A program made the position numbers and the translations under genes. Under the pieces are notes generated by a model. The model did no database searches, was not told the DNA's origin, and was given only the letters and a program-made list of their open reading frames with translations. Shown here in pieces: positions 46,178 through 57,850 of a DNA stretch of 64,000 nucleotides. This stretch comes from Stratiolaelaps scimitus (lineage: Eukaryota; Arthropoda; Arachnida; Mesostigmata; Laelapidae). Position 1 is the stretch's first letter. Every line of letters begins with the position of its first letter. Location of the stretch: positions 4,154,001 to 4,218,000 of the forward strand of contig JABWDB010000016.1 of NCBI GenBank assembly GCA_019614645.1, read 5' to 3'.

Positions 46178-49100
46178 GATGTATATATATTCCTGCCGAA
46201 ATTCTTGCGACAACAAAGTAAGCCAAGAAGAGCACTAGAAACACTACAGATGCTACTCAGTGCGAGTTACACACGACGCATCTTGTACATGCTTCCGCGA
46301 TGAGAGTCGACTCGAACGTCTGCTAACTCCTCGCAATAGACATGAGTGAAGAGTGGTAGCCATGCGTCTGTGAAGTTACAGAACGACCTTGAGTGTTGGC
46401 CTACGCCGCGGTGGGAACACATTAGAGGTCGCGCCCTTTTTCGCCGCGTGCCGCCGACTTTGCCGGCTGTCGTGCTCTGCTGCCTCCCCATTCCCACGGC
46501 TCTCTTCCCATACTCGCAGCCACACAGCGAAGTGCGCCGCGCCAACCGCTCCTTGTGCACCCGACGGAATGTCCTACTTCCCTTGGCCCACTTCTACTCG
46601 AAACTCCCTAACTCCTGGACCCAGCAGACCCGGAAGGGACCCCGCTATCTGCTTCTTCCAGAGACTCTTTCCTTTCCATTCACCCCTTCTACGCCTATTC
46701 TCTGCTAAATCTCTGCTGTCGCTGCGCGCAGTCTCAGCCTGGGCGCTCACTAGGCTCTGAGAGTCGTGGCTCGCTCCCACGATCGCGGAGTCGGCCTCCA
46801 GTCGACACGCAGTTCCTTTCTATCCAAGCAGTCTCGCAGTGCTTCCAGGACAAGATCTACTATTACTAGCGCGAAGCGACGCGCACCCGATCGTCCGTTC
46901 AACTGCTCTCTGGTCTCTTTTCAGGCAGAGAATAGTCAACATTCGTTTGCGCTGCTCGGACGCCTCCTTCAACGGGTCGGGGGTCAGCAGCGAAGCTTTG
47001 CCCCGCCGATTTTCCTTCTTCTCAGGATTCTTTCGGCTGCTGCTGCTACTTCTCGCGTCAGGGACGAATCTATGGCACTGGATATTCAGTTTCGTTCCAT
47101 AGCCGTTTCAAGCCTGACGGCAGGCAGTAGTCAGCAGGCATAGCTCGTGGCAGCTAAGCGGACCCGACGGTTCCCTATCGGGCATTCCCGCTTTTTCCTT
47201 GACGGCCGCTTCTTTGACGGTTGACTCTCGATAAGCAGAGAGAAACGGAGAGACTCCGGAGCTGCGCCCGTCTAACTTCAGGCCAGCACGCCTAAGAGAA
47301 AAGAATCGTGTCGACCGGTCCTGATGCTCCCGCCCAGATAGTTTGGCCTGGATCCGCCACCGCCGCCGTCTGCCAGAGGCACCAACGGTCCAACCAACCC
47401 GTCCAAGCAGTCTAAGCAACACTGCCCTCCACCTATACTACAGACACGAGCCTGGATGGGAGTCAGGGTGGAGGCCCGCGAATAGAATGGGTCCGGCGGC
47501 CGCGGGGCAAACGGATCGGACTGGGCTCCGGGACAGGGAGAAAGCAGAGGCACTCGATTTAGGCGCCATGTTCCCTGACTGTTCTTTCTCTCATTCTTTG
47601 TTCTTGCTCCTCTACGTCGTCCTTTTCTTCAGTGTTCCTCTCGCTGTTCGGCGCCCCCTTCATTTTAGTTCCTCTCAGATGACTCGCCCCTCTTCCCGTG
47701 AGGTGCCCGTGAAGACCTGCCGTCTCGCATGTAGCAGCTATCCTCCCCTTACACGGAAGGATCGCTACAGACTGGGATGACTTCAACCTGAATATCGGTT
47801 TGGAAGGAGATGGAGGGAAGAAAGACGGGCTGAGTCATACGACGGGGTCTGGGCGGCATAAGGCCGACTTGGATCGTGCGAAACGGGGAGGAGGACGAGG
47901 TGTTCCTTTGATATATGGAGAGGCGGGCCAGGAGGGATCACTAGTAAAATAAAATCACTTAGTTCAACATCACACAGACGAGCCGTCCGCCGGAAAGTCT
48001 GCTAGCTTTAGGGCGGCGGCACACAAGTCGGGGCGTCGGAAAGCCTTAGCCGCGTTCTTTTCGACCTTTACACGCGACGCTACAGAAGACACCATTTTCG
48101 TGTACCTATTATATGTGGATTGCTGCGACGAGTTGACAGCAGGATGAAGCACTCGACGAAGACGGTGCTATTCTGGCGATTTCTGCTGCTGCTGGTGCTG
48201 CTAGTGACTATTGCCAGTGTCATGGGCACGATCGGCATAGGCAATGCGGCTTCGTATACCGTCACATATTGCTGATTAGCACCAACATTATACTAGTGAC
48301 TAATGGTGATAGTGTGGCGCTTTGAAGGAAAAACCCATTTGCTCGAGACAAAGAAGGCAGATACTGTCTTCGTTAGCGGGCACATCGAGATTGTGGCCCG
48401 CCCTATTATGGACGTTAACGAAGCCTGAACGCCTTCTTCAGGCAGATATCGACGTCCCACCTCTGGGGAACGGGACCATATAAAGGAAAAGAGCTCGAGA
48501 TCAACCAGTTGTTTTTTTTTCGCATGAGCCCTTTTGACGTACTCATCAATACGGCCGTTGTGCTGTCACAATTCCCCTTCTTCATAAACCGCCCGTCGAA
48601 CCTGTACTGCAGATTTTTCCTGAACCCTCCGAGCTGCTCTGCTGACGTGCGGTTGCGTCGAGTATTGTTGACACCAACACGTGGGTCGGTAAAGATATTC
48701 GCGCCTCATCAGTCAGGCTACCTGCGACAGCTGCTTGCGAGGCAGAGAAAAATGATCACCCACTGAATCTTTGGTTCCTAAGCCATCACAAGCCGGGCGG
48801 AGTTGAAAAAATATCCGATACACGATAGGTTCACGCAGATAGATGACGAGGCAGCATGCACCTCAATGTGTCCGCATTGCGTGGAGCTGGTTGTTCCGCC
48901 CGTTCTTTCTGGCCTTGCTTCCTGTTCGTGAACATCGCAGATTGTGATTACGGTTGACACTACAGCGTCCGGGGATTCCAGCAACAAACCCCGGGATCCG
49001 ATCAATGTGCGCGCGCTCGCTCGCTCGCTTGCATGTGTATCTGTGTGTATGTGGGTCTCTGCCGGCGCCAGTAACCGCGGAAGGCATCGTCGCCGCGGAA

Positions 49101-52100
49101 GAGCCGGGGACGTCGTTAAGACTTACCATCAACATTATCGTCGCCATCTTCGTGGTATAGGAGCGCGAAGCTCAATACCGGCAGCAGCAGCGGCTGCTGT
49201 GACAGCAGCAGCAGCAGAGGCTGTAGTTTCAGCAAATGACAGCGAGGTGACAGTCAAGCAATCAATCGCTGCTCCCATTCGATGAGCGTTGACTGGCATT
49301 GGAATACACACAACGAAGATGGGACAGCCACCGCCGACGAGATCTATATAACCAGACACACAGGCAGTCAGTCAGCCCGCCAGATAGATACAAGGATAGA
49401 CGCACTCTCGCAGCTTGAGAGAGAGAGAGAGAGATTTGATTCAGATTCGTCGTTTGCGTTCCGTTCGTGTTCATCTCGTAGCACCGCCAGCAGCAGCAGT
49501 AGTAGTAGCGGCAGCCCTCTGGGACAGATTCAATTGAGCCATCATCGACAAGTGAAGCCGGCGGCAGCATGAGCGGCGTCGGCGGCGGCGACCGATAGAA
49601 GGAGAGCGCAAGGAGACGCGAGGTAGAAAAGGACTACAGCGACAACGACGACGACGACAACAGCAACAACAATAACAACAACAGGATCTAACGATGAGAA
49701 GATGTCTGGAGAAGAAGAAGATCAAAAGAGCAGCGCTACAACGAAGGCCATTGGAGGCTTATTTCGCTGACGTCGTCACTGCTGCTTCTACTTTTTAACT
49801 CTAGTTCGTTTCGTTCGCGCTGGTAACTGCTAGTGGCTGCCTTCGTGCCTCGCTGCGTAGCTATCTAGCTAGCTGGGTGGCTGGCTGGCTGGCCCAGGGC
49901 GCCGGCTCGTTCGGGCGACTGATCATTGTCTTCTCTCTTTCTTCGTCGATTACACCGGCAGCGCTGGCAAGCGTCCCCGTAGACTCCCCTATCGCGGCTC
50001 AAACCAGCGCGCTCCTGCCACCCTGAGCCGGACTTCGTTTCTCCACGATTATCCCCGGAGCGCAGCACGCCTCAACACCCTACCAATGCCTGGCTCGCTT
50101 CCTCTCTCTCTCTCGCTCGCTCGCTCTGCCTTGCCTCCGACATTTTCAAACCGTCCGACGTCGGGCGGTTTGAACGCTCCGACCGCAACGAGAAGCCTTC
50201 CGAACCAACTCAACTTCGGGCAGAATCACCCGAACTCCAACTATGCGTCGGCTACATCGGTAGCCAGCGATCTAGTCTAGTGCAACGACTACTACTGCTA
50301 CTATCACCACTCGTATGTTGGCCCGCTTCTGCTGGCGCCGCTCTGTGGTTTGCCATCGAACGAGAACGGACCAAGTCTGAACAGAAGCGAGCCGATGGTT
50401 GCCACCAGCGAATCCAGTCTTGCCCGCGCGCCATCGTCTGCCATCCAGCCAGCAGATCGCCAGTCTCCGTTTCTGACCCCCCAGCAGAAGCTACTTGCCG
50501 CTGCCCGCTACCACCACCACCCGCGATCCATCCACTATCTCAATGACCCACTTTGAATCAAGTCGAGGACCTCCCGCTTATTCAGCCAGGAGTAAGTGAG
50601 CGAGCAGGCGAGTTAGTCAGGGCCCAGCTGAGCCTAGAAGGGAGAAGCAGGCAGAGGACGATTTGAGGGGCTGGGGATACAGCAAAAGCAGCAGCAGCAG
50701 CAACAAAAGAGAGAAGTAAGCCAAACGGGATGGGTCGACAAGGGCCGAACGTTCACCGACTGTTCCGTCAGCCTGCGAGTGTCGGCAAGGCGAGGCGAAG
50801 CCAAGCTAAGGCGGTAGGCTCGTGGCCTGCCGGTGTGCCTGCCTGGATGGCCTGCCGGCCCGAGGGGTGGTTGACTGAGGGCAGGCGCAGGCGAATGGGT
50901 GGCTGTCCGTGAGCCACACAACCACTCGACTCTCCGACGCTTTCAACCAGCTCAGGAGAGATCCTCTCTGCTGGCGGAGAATCGGCTGCTGCTGCTGCTT
51001 CTTGCCGCTAGAGGCGGCCACCACCACCGCCGCCGCGACAACCAGCACAGCCGCGGCGTCGCCCTTCCCCTCCGTCGTCTGCTTTCCGTGTGTCCTCGGA
51101 CACCCCCCGGACCCCGGGTCCCTCGACGAGCCCCGACATCGACTTGGCGTCCCGATAGTTTCCGACACCGTACGCCTTCCCTGACCCAATAGGGCCCCGT
51201 TCCGTTCCGGCGACCCGACCATTAGAGGAGAGACAACCAGAGAGCCAGCCATCGAGTCTCCCTGTCCAGACACTTCAACTCAACTCGGTTCAGGTCAACA
51301 GCAGCTCAGTTCAAGCAGCGCCTGAAACGAACGCTGCTGCGACGAATGCCAGCCAGTTGAAGGGCACACGCTGGACGCTATCTTGTGGATATCTACGCAG
51401 AGATCGAGTATCGCAGTATGTTCTCTAGCAGACACCTATCTCTCTGTCGCACGGCAATACTATCGATGATGGTTCGGCACTTGGTTGCCACCTGACAACT
51501 CCCATACGTGTACCGAGCGTGTGCTTAGGCCAAGTGGTTGATAAGTATTTTCAGGTTAGGTTACGCTGGCCTCCCGGCCTGCCTGTCCGCCTCCGCTCAC
51601 CGAGTTGACCGAATTCCCTTGGCCGACAACGGGCTACGGGTACCAGCTAACTCAACATTTGCTACTTAACCGGACAAAGATGTCGCCCAACTGCTGATGC
51701 AATCCAGCTGGTGTATTTACCCCTTCGGGCTTACATGCCGTTTGTCGAAACAACTTTCTCTCCTCGAGAGCACCGCCATTCTGCCGTGTTTCTGTTTCGT
51801 CTTCCTCCTTCGGTAGACGTAGCGACACTAGCCGCGGCCACAAGCGGGTTCCCTTGTTCTACGGCAAGGGTGGCAGCCAAGAAGTGACCCAGATTTACAA
51901 GTCGATATCGCTAAGCAGCGACTACGGGGCTGCGCCCACAATGACCGCACAGGCAGTGGCTCTGACCGCACAGCCGACCCGTTGACCGTACCACCTCCAT
52001 TACGTGCGTTTCAGGCCTTGTATTGGACAGGCAAAAAAGCACGCCCCCTAACGGTTTAATTAAGGCTTCAGTGCGAAACTCATAGGAAATCGGCAAAGAC

Positions 52101-52980
52101 GTCGGTTCAAGTCCACCGAATTGCCGACGTATGGAATCACAAAGCGGAAACGCAAAATGTCTCTACTGGATTCGATTCATTTCATCAGCAAAAAAAAACA
52201 AGTTAAAACTAATAACCAGCTCTCTGCTGTTGACATGTTAGCCGTGGGTTACCGAAACAGTGGGAGCGCCTTTGGTCGTCTACAGGACCGATCCGTCGAT
52301 AACCAATTAAAGACCTCAGAAACAATGAATGAATATAATTCCAATCCAATTATAGCATCACTGCAGCCCTTAGCAATACCACTACGCATAGTCGTCTCTC
52401 GTCGTCGTCCCCCCGCCGCCGCCGGCTACTTCAGCTACCTCGAACTATGTTCAAAACTCGCCTTTGTGCACAAACGACCCAAAAGGTTACCCACTTTGAA
52501 TTCGCTAGTCCTCGAAGCAATGGGACGCCGGTAAAAATGGCACTCAACAAATGATCGCCGCTCGTACACATTTGCTATTTGGTCGCAACGCATTTCAACA
52601 TGCGAGCAAACTCGTTACACGGGCATCAAACGCTAACCTTCTATATTCCCGCAATACGTTCATGTTATAGATCTGTTGGTTTGACTAAAATTCTACTACT
52701 TCGCCGCTTCGGGACTTTCATGCGTGGTTGAATAGTACACGACCTGCCTGCTCAACTATGATATCGGATCATATATGCATCGTCATGATGAATATATGAT
52801 ACAACGTTGCTAAGTTTCTCCCTAAAATGCAACAATGCAAGAACAAGACTATATAGCAATATTAATAATAGTAATAAAAAAAATAATAATTAATAGTGAC
52901 AATTCTTTCTGGACGGTTCTAGCCGGGGCAAGCAGTCCTACCCTGAGCCAAACGCTCTTGCCATCGGAGGGCTGTTCGAG
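44546..52980. other. Upstream stretch, partly GC-rich, no gene assigned
   Basis: GC-rich sequence with triplet and TC repeats spans about 45050-47560 and 49030-51300. A long (TA)n array lies at 46129-46192. Many overlapping frames are open on both strands, which reflects composition. The 137-codon plus-strand frame at 52121-52534 contains no recognised motif. Confidence 0.55.
46129..46192. repeat. (TA)n array
   Basis: TA dinucleotides, interrupted near the right end by CATATAGATG. Confidence 0.95.
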
Positions 52981-53958
52981 CTCAAGCTAACATCCACTGT
53001 ATAAGATGTACAGTTCTCATGAAACCTCTCTGCCATAGACCCTCGAGTTCAGTCTGCTGTCTGCCCGTCTCCCTGTGGGTCTGTCAATCTCATCCGTGCC
53101 AATGCCCGGCTGGCCCTATGCGATTCTTGCCGATGCACCATTTCCGCTCGCGCGTATTCCAGCCCAACCGAAAAAGTATCTTTCTTGCCATCGATGGCGT
53201 CTACTCTATGACAGGCCTTCTCGCCATTCTGCCCCACCACCACCACCACCACTATCGTTCTTACCTCAATTTATTTTTGCTTGCTATATTCATAGCGGCC
53301 GCAGCAGAGGCATCCAACGCCACGTTGAACATTTTTACGCAGAGCGTATCGCGCATCGAGGGACTACTCTGCCGGCGCATTTGCGAGAACTTGGCGTTGT
53401 TCGCTGCTGCTGCTGCTGCGGGCCGCTGCCACAACGTTTTTCGAATAGACCGTACGGAGACCATGAAGGACAGGCAACGAAATTCCCATATACGAGCACT
53501 GTGCCTAGTCGTTTTTAAACTAAGTGCATGAAAGAAAATCCGAGACGAGGTACCTACACGAGCAACTCGCACACATTTGGAGTCATTGCTCTCTCTCTCT
53601 TCCTCTCTCGCTCGATCTCCCTCCATCTCTATCTTATTCAAGCACTGGTACGCTGACGGGTCCCGGAACGCGGGCCGGTGGAATTCAAACCATTGGCAGG
53701 ACACGTACCCCGGGTGGCAGAAACGTGTAGACGCTTAAATTGCGCCTCAGCCGATGACCGGCGCCAACAGCTCGACAGTGGGCAGCGTAGCCGAATATGG
53801 AACTATCACATTTAGCTGCCGCAGAGAGTGAGGCTCATAGTATTATTAGCTATCACGATGACTGTGGCTAGATACACTTGAAGCTTGAAATCTGACAGAA
53901 TAATAATGCGTGTTCACATATTGGATTTAGTTATACGACTCTAAATGTTCAATAGTTA
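52981..53958. other. Stretch with overlapping open frames, unassigned
   Basis: Between 53019 and 53704 three frames are open for more than 145 codons. The plus-strand one starting at the ATG at 53019 (170 codons) includes a six-His run and a hydrophobic stretch, NLFLLAIFIAAAAEA, that resembles a signal sequence but is internal. No family is recognised. Coding is possible but not supported. Confidence 0.2.
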
Positions 53959-54071
53959 GAGGCCATCATGATTCCGAGGGAGGCAATGACATTGTCTCTC
54001 TATCTCCGCACAGCGAGGGAAAGGCGTTGCAAAAGTAAAGATCCTGCGCGTTTGACCCCGGTGGCGCGGAT
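53959..54071 (-). mobile_element. Dispersed repeat copy 2, probably SINE-derived
   Basis: Homologous to 27179-27288. On the minus strand it starts GCGCCACCGGGGTCAAACGC, which resembles a decayed polymerase III B box (GGGTTCAAACCC). A body shared with copy 1 follows. Confidence 0.7.
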
Positions 54072-54165
54072 CAGCGAATAATTTGTAATACCTACAGTAA
54101 TTGTGCCCATTTTATGACAAGTATCATATAATTACAATTATTATCAGTATAATCGTAATAATAGT

Positions 54166-54167
<2 letters not shown>

Positions 54168-54204
<37 letters not shown>

Positions 54205-54209
54205 TTATA

Positions 54210-54256
<47 letters not shown>

Positions 54257-54269
54257 TTATATATTTATA

Positions 54270-54316
<47 letters not shown>
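54168..54316. repeat. Long (TA)n array with TTTATA interruptions
   Basis: About 150 bp of TA dinucleotides broken by periodic TTTATA units, ending at the left arm of the palindrome. Confidence 0.97.
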
Positions 54317-54319
<3 letters not shown>

Positions 54320-54581
54320 ACGTGAGTTCTAGAATAGACCCGTCCCTTAAGCAATATACATAACGGTCACTTGGAATATAATCGTCCAAGCAGCTGAAAA
54401 AGAAATAGAGATTTCCATCGTTTAATATTTACTACTATATATGTATATATATATATATATAGTAGTAAATATTAAACGATGGAAATCTCTATTTCTTTTT
54501 CAGCTGCTTGGACGATTATATTCCAAGTGACCGTTATGTATATTGCTTAAGGGACGGGTCTATTCTAGAACTCACGTACAA
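54316..54581. repeat. 266-bp near-perfect palindrome
   Basis: Bases 54316-54448 are the reverse complement of 54449-54581, with a single mismatch in the AT-rich centre (54443 G against 54454 T). The outer ends are TTGTACGTGAG and CTCACGTACAA. There is effectively no spacer. Transcribed in either direction it would form a 130-bp hairpin. It may be a foldback element, a recent inverted duplication or an assembly artefact. Confidence 0.97.
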
Positions 54582-54644
54582 GTCGGGTATATAGCGTAAA
54601 CTATAATTCGACGCTGGTGCAGAGCACTGATAAATGGGAGATAG

Positions 54645-54833
54645 TTGTTTGATGAATCGGGATTGATCCACTTCGTCGGGAGGTTACAAAGCACACCCTC
54701 ATACACGACTGGTCTATTCTATATTTATATTTTTACACAATCTCCTCAACGGTCGTTTATCGCTAACCAAGAAAGAGGCTACTTAGTTTCTGTATATCTG
54801 CCAGGAAGCAATTGCTATTATTCAGTACATTAA
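54645..54833 (+). mobile_element. Possible BEL/Pao integrase-region relic
   Basis: The plus-strand frame starts LFDESGLIHFVGRLQST. BEL/Pao polyproteins carry D-x-x-G-L-I-R-V-G-G-R-L before the integrase zinc-binding region, so this is a partial match (G-L-I and G-R-L). The following residues are only vaguely similar. No LTR was found. Confidence 0.3.
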
Positions 54834-55800
54834 CGAGGAAGAGGATTTATTCATCAGTTCCGTTGTAGATAACACCGCCAATAACGGGAAGCCACATTAT
54901 TTAGCTCTCATTAGACTTCGCCCCCCCCCCCCCCCCTGCACGATCTCATTCATATCGGATATTAGCCAGCTTCGATGGGCAATTTCGCGTGTGAATGAAT
55001 AATGAGATCTTTCAGTGGCCCCTGGCTAACGGGAGAGCGTTCATCTGGCGAGAGTTGGTCAACCGCTTTTAATCACCGAGCGTGGCCCTCCAAGGAATTG
55101 ATGGCGGAGCGCGATTGCTACCATAGATGCCGAAACCGTGTTCCGTTAAATCAACACTAAGTGAATACAACAATCTCAAACGAACTCATCGACAGGAAGA
55201 AAGAGCATAAGGCTCCACGCTTATTGGTACCTAAGTCAAATTTTGAAGGGACGGTTACGACGTCTACACCTTGATACAGAATAGTCGCAGAAAATTGCAC
55301 ACCTTGTTGCACACCATCCCGAAAACGACATGTAAATACATATGCTAACTTTCATAGCAGCGCCGCTCTCGCAGCCCTACCTCGTATCCCGCGGCCTCAT
55401 CATCATGCTAAGCCCGCGACGGTAGTAATATACACGGAATATACTCACGCACAGATATTGTACGCTGTATATATATATATATATACAGAGAGGGAGAGAG
55501 AGAGAGAACACAATTGTGTATGTGGCTTTAATTGTCGTTTGCTGAAATTCTGCCGGTCACTGAATCCGACTCGTTGCTACTCATCCGTTTGCGGATGCAA
55601 ATGAAACGTGCGTTCTCCTTCTGGAAACTACAGGACTCACATGCACGTATCCATCCATCCATGCACGTCCAAGTGAACCAGTCGCGTAAATATGTGTAAT
55701 ATATAGATATATATCATGGTATGTACCATGGCTTTTTGTCTGTCTCTCAGTCTGTTTATCCATCGGCTGGTCGGTTTGTACCCTTCGCGCTTCGACGAAA
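54834..55800. other. Non-coding stretch
   Basis: Contains a C16 run at 54921-54936, a TA run at 55468-55485 followed by GA repeats, and no recognisable gene. Confidence 0.7.
54921..54936. repeat. Poly-C run of 16
   Basis: Uninterrupted C tract. Confidence 0.97.
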
Positions 55801-57850
55801 TGAGGGGGCCACCAGCCCTCATATGTGTGAGTAGGCATTGTAGCCCATTGGGTTGTACAGGGCGCGTCGCTCGCGGCCCGCTCTTTGCTGTGGTCTGCTG
55901 ACTGAGTGACTGACTGGCTGGCTTGCTGCTCGGTCGGCTTTCAAGGAGCTTGTCTGCCGCGGCAGCAGCAGCCGCGCGACGTTGCGGTGCCACGCCGCCG
56001 GGCGCGGCCGTCTGTTAGCCCCCATCAGGACGGAGGCCGGCCAGCCGACCCCGATGGCTCCTATGGTCGCTCTCTCGGTCTCTCTCTCTCTCTCTTTCAA
56101 CCCAACTTGAACCCCGCATACCCCGTTGCCGCCCTCGTCGACGGACGACGTCGTTGCCGATGAGGCGGTGGCGGCGCTAGCTGCTGCTGCTGGATGGCTG
56201 CAGCAGTCGAAGCGCGGTAGCGGTGCTGCGGCCGCGGCCCTCTTGGTCGGCCTCTGTCTGCCTGACTCCGCACAACAACCAGCGAAGAAGACGAAGACGA
56301 AGAGGAGGAGGAGTGGCAGGGGCAGGAGTGCCGCAGGCCAGACAGACAGACAGCGGGCGAGCCAGGGATCCTGTCCTGCCTTTGGCCTGCCCTGCTGCCC
56401 CGGCGTGGGCTGCGCAGGACGCCAGCAAGGCAGGGGATGAAGGCTAGCTTGGGTTAGAAAGCAGAGACGGGGTAAAACGGGGGGCAACGGAGAGATGCAG
56501 AGAGCGGTGGCGGGTGGGAATAGGATCAGAAGGAGAGCAAGGAGAACGAAGGAACGACTCGAAGCAACGAACGAACGAAAGGAGAACGAAGGAAGGAAGG
56601 AGACAGCTAGCACCGGCAGGCAGCGAACAGAGGAGACCCTCTTCACCGAGCGGCGGGAGCAGACTGCGGCAGCAGCAGCAGCAGCAGCGCCGGCACAACC
56701 AACGAGCAGAGAAGGTTGAAGGAGGCTGCAGAAGGAAACGCGCCACGATGATGGTGGTGCTGGTGGTTGTAGCAGCAGCAGCAGCAGCAGCAAAAGAAGA
56801 AGAAGAAGAAGCAAGGGCTGGCAGATACAGCAAGGAGCGAGCCAACAAGACAGACAGATAGACAGCGGTGGTGGTGGCGGCGGCGGCAGCGGCGGCGGCG
56901 GCGCTGGAGGCTCCTGCTTTGGAGCGGCCGCTACCGACGACGCTGCTGTCGCTGGCGTTGGCGTTGAACCCAGCCGCCGTCGGCTTGCAGCCTGCTGGCA
57001 GCGGTTCAAGAGAATGACGTCATTGGGAGAGCGCGGGGACACTGAACCTCGTCGTCGGTGGCGAGGAAGGCAGACAGACAGACCGACAGACGGTAGGCAG
57101 GAGGCCGCAAGGGTGCCGTTGCCTAGCGAGCTAGGCAGCCATCGCCTAGGCTGCTGCTGCTGCGGCCGCTTCTTCTGCTGCTGGTACTACTACTACCGCT
57201 GCTTTGTACTGCTTGTGCCGCCGCCGCCGCCGCCGCCGCTGCTACCGTGTACTTCTTCTGCTGGCGGCAATGGTCGGAGAAGTCTCGAGAGGTCGAACGG
57301 CCACGAGGACGACAACGATGAGAAGCAACGGGGAGCACTCGGATGAAAGTTAAGAGAGAATGAAACAGCCGAAGTAGCAGTGATGCCGCTGTGGCCGCTC
57401 GCCGCCGCTGCTGTCCTCCAGAGAGGCGAAGGAGCCACTGGCGTAGGGAGGAGACGTAGGGGGACAGTCACCAGGAGCCGTTCAACGGCGTCGTGGGGCG
57501 CGCCGTGGGACCGAATGAGGAGCAACGACGAAGAGTGGCATCCATCTCATGCCGGACGACGAGGATGGGCGCGGAACGAGGCGACATGCGGCAGCGGTAG
57601 CAAGAAGCAGTAGCAGCAGAGAAGCGAGGAGCATGCGCTAGTCAGGCAGCAGGGTGTGGCTAGGCCGAACGGATGGATGAACGGACGGCCTACGGACAGC
57701 GAACGGACATAAGGGTAGAACAAAGAAGATCGGCAGGAGGGGCACCCGAGCAATAACGATGAAGAAAAGGAGACGCACAGGAGAGGAACTCCACCATCCA
57801 GCACCAGTTCTATGACAGTGGCATAAGTTCTCATTAACTTACTCACTTAC
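55801..57850. other. GC-rich triplet-repeat block
   Basis: A 2-kb GC-rich block with CAG, CGG, GAA and CCG triplets. The minus-strand 407-codon frame at 55819-57042 begins at an ATG but is almost entirely Leu, Ala, Pro and Ser runs, with competing open frames on the plus strand. The block is a candidate promoter or untranslated first exon for the channel, or for a gene to the right. Confidence 0.4.

Noticed and set aside
48509..48766. Frame with FDVLINTAVVLSQFP resembling a retroviral-type protease
   Set aside because: The catalytic D-T/S-G triad is absent and no flanking retroelement motifs are present.
52048..52120. B-box-like GGTTCAAGTCC suggesting a tRNA
   Set aside because: The T-arm does not pair (GTCGG against CCACC), and no A box or acceptor stem could be drawn.
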